NCBI GenBank assembly: GCA_002689735.1
Contig: NZHS01000069.1
Coordinates: 3,667 to 9,162, forward strand
Direction of reading: 5' to 3'
Origin: Flavobacteriales bacterium
GTDB lineage: Bacteria; Bacteroidota; Bacteroidia; Flavobacteriales; BACL11
Length of the DNA: 5,496 nt
Below are positions 5,219 through 5,496 of this stretch, piece by piece. The position numbers and the translations under genes were made by a program. Under the pieces are notes generated by a model. That model was not told the DNA's origin. It made no database searches and saw only the letters and a list, made by a program, of their open reading frames with translations. Numbering within the stretch: the first letter of the stretch is position 1; each line of letters starts with the position of its first letter.

Positions 5219-5496
5219 ATGGCAGCAATACAAGGGATGAGAGGTACTGGTGAGTTCGGTACAGATTTTCGTCCTAAAAATTATAGAGAGCTTTTTACTC
5301 TGTTAGAGCCTAATGGTAATGCACCCCTAAATGCTTTGTTATCTATGGGTTCGTCTGAGAGTACAGACGATCCTGAATACAAAAATTTTAGAGATGAATT
5401 GCCAGACCGAGTGATAACAGTTAATGGAGCGATCAACTCAACATCGACTGCATCTATTACTATTGATGCGTCAGACGACAACAAGTACGCTATTAG
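5219..5496 (+). CDS. Probable major capsid protein, 3' end missing
   Basis: An open frame starts at ATG 5219 after a strong AGAGGAG and runs through the right edge (92 full codons). The N-terminus reads 'GTDFRPKNYRELFTLLEPNG', then 'NAPLNALLSMGSSESTDDPEYK', then 'DELPDRVITVNGAI' and a Ser/Thr-rich beta-like region. The arrangement of a basic start, 'P-NG-xPL-ALL', a spacer, 'DPE' and an acidic stretch leading to a beta-strand region resembles HK97-fold capsid proteins of the SU10 type (PF17236) as I know them. Position after the scaffold, strong ribosome binding site and long leader all suit a highly expressed capsid gene. The visible part is too short to exclude another head protein. It would form the icosahedral shell. 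Confidence 0.7.
   Translation, partial: MAAIQGMRGTGEFGTDFRPKNYRELFTLLEPNGNAPLNALLSMGSSESTDDPEYKNFRDELPDRVITVNGAINSTSTASITIDASDDNKYAI

Overview
The window looks like part of the structural and lysis region of a tailed bacteriophage (Caudoviricetes), or an equivalent prophage segment. It is probably of aquatic or marine metagenomic origin. The grounds are the gene content (LamG-repeat appendage protein, scaffold, capsid protein start, holin-like protein, SleB-type lysin), the very tight packing, and the fact that every credible gene lies on the + strand. The marine inference rests on the style of the LamG-repeat protein, which I associate with marine phage contigs; no host can be named from this sequence.

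Layout. 1-2532: the 3' part of a long LamG/concanavalin-A-like tail or fibre protein, open at the left edge and containing four related domains. 2535-2723: a 62-aa coiled-coil plus single-TM protein resembling XhlA-type holin-associated proteins. 2723-2851: a 42-aa, very basic protein starting in a TAATG overlap and ending in an ATGA overlap. 2848-3117: an 89-aa helical protein of unknown function. 3117-3167: a possible 16-codon mini-ORF bridging to the next gene. 3167-4195: a 342-aa protein with the build of a capsid scaffold. 4215-4239: a strong intrinsic terminator with a UUCG tetraloop. 4250-4663: a SleB/Hydrolase_2 cell-wall hydrolase (lysin). 4638-5090: a PD-(D/E)XK-like nuclease that may be a free-standing homing-type endonuclease. 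5091-5218: a 128-bp leader without a convincing sigma70 promoter. 5219-end: the first 92 codons of a probable major capsid protein, cut by the right edge.

How it fits together. Scaffold and capsid protein would co-assemble the procapsid. The LamG protein would be a surface appendage for adhesion. The XhlA-like protein and the SleB enzyme are candidate partners for lysis. From 2530 to 3167 the genes are joined by overlapping stop/start codons, which suggests translational coupling into the scaffold gene. The terminator, lysin and nuclease separate scaffold from capsid gene, which are often adjacent in phages. That block looks like an accessory insertion.

The most interesting points are this interruption of the scaffold-capsid pair by a terminator-lysin-nuclease cassette, the chain of very small coupled genes, and a short sequence shared by the leaders of the scaffold and capsid genes. 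I see no tRNA, rRNA, CRISPR array, insertion sequence or reverse transcriptase in the window.
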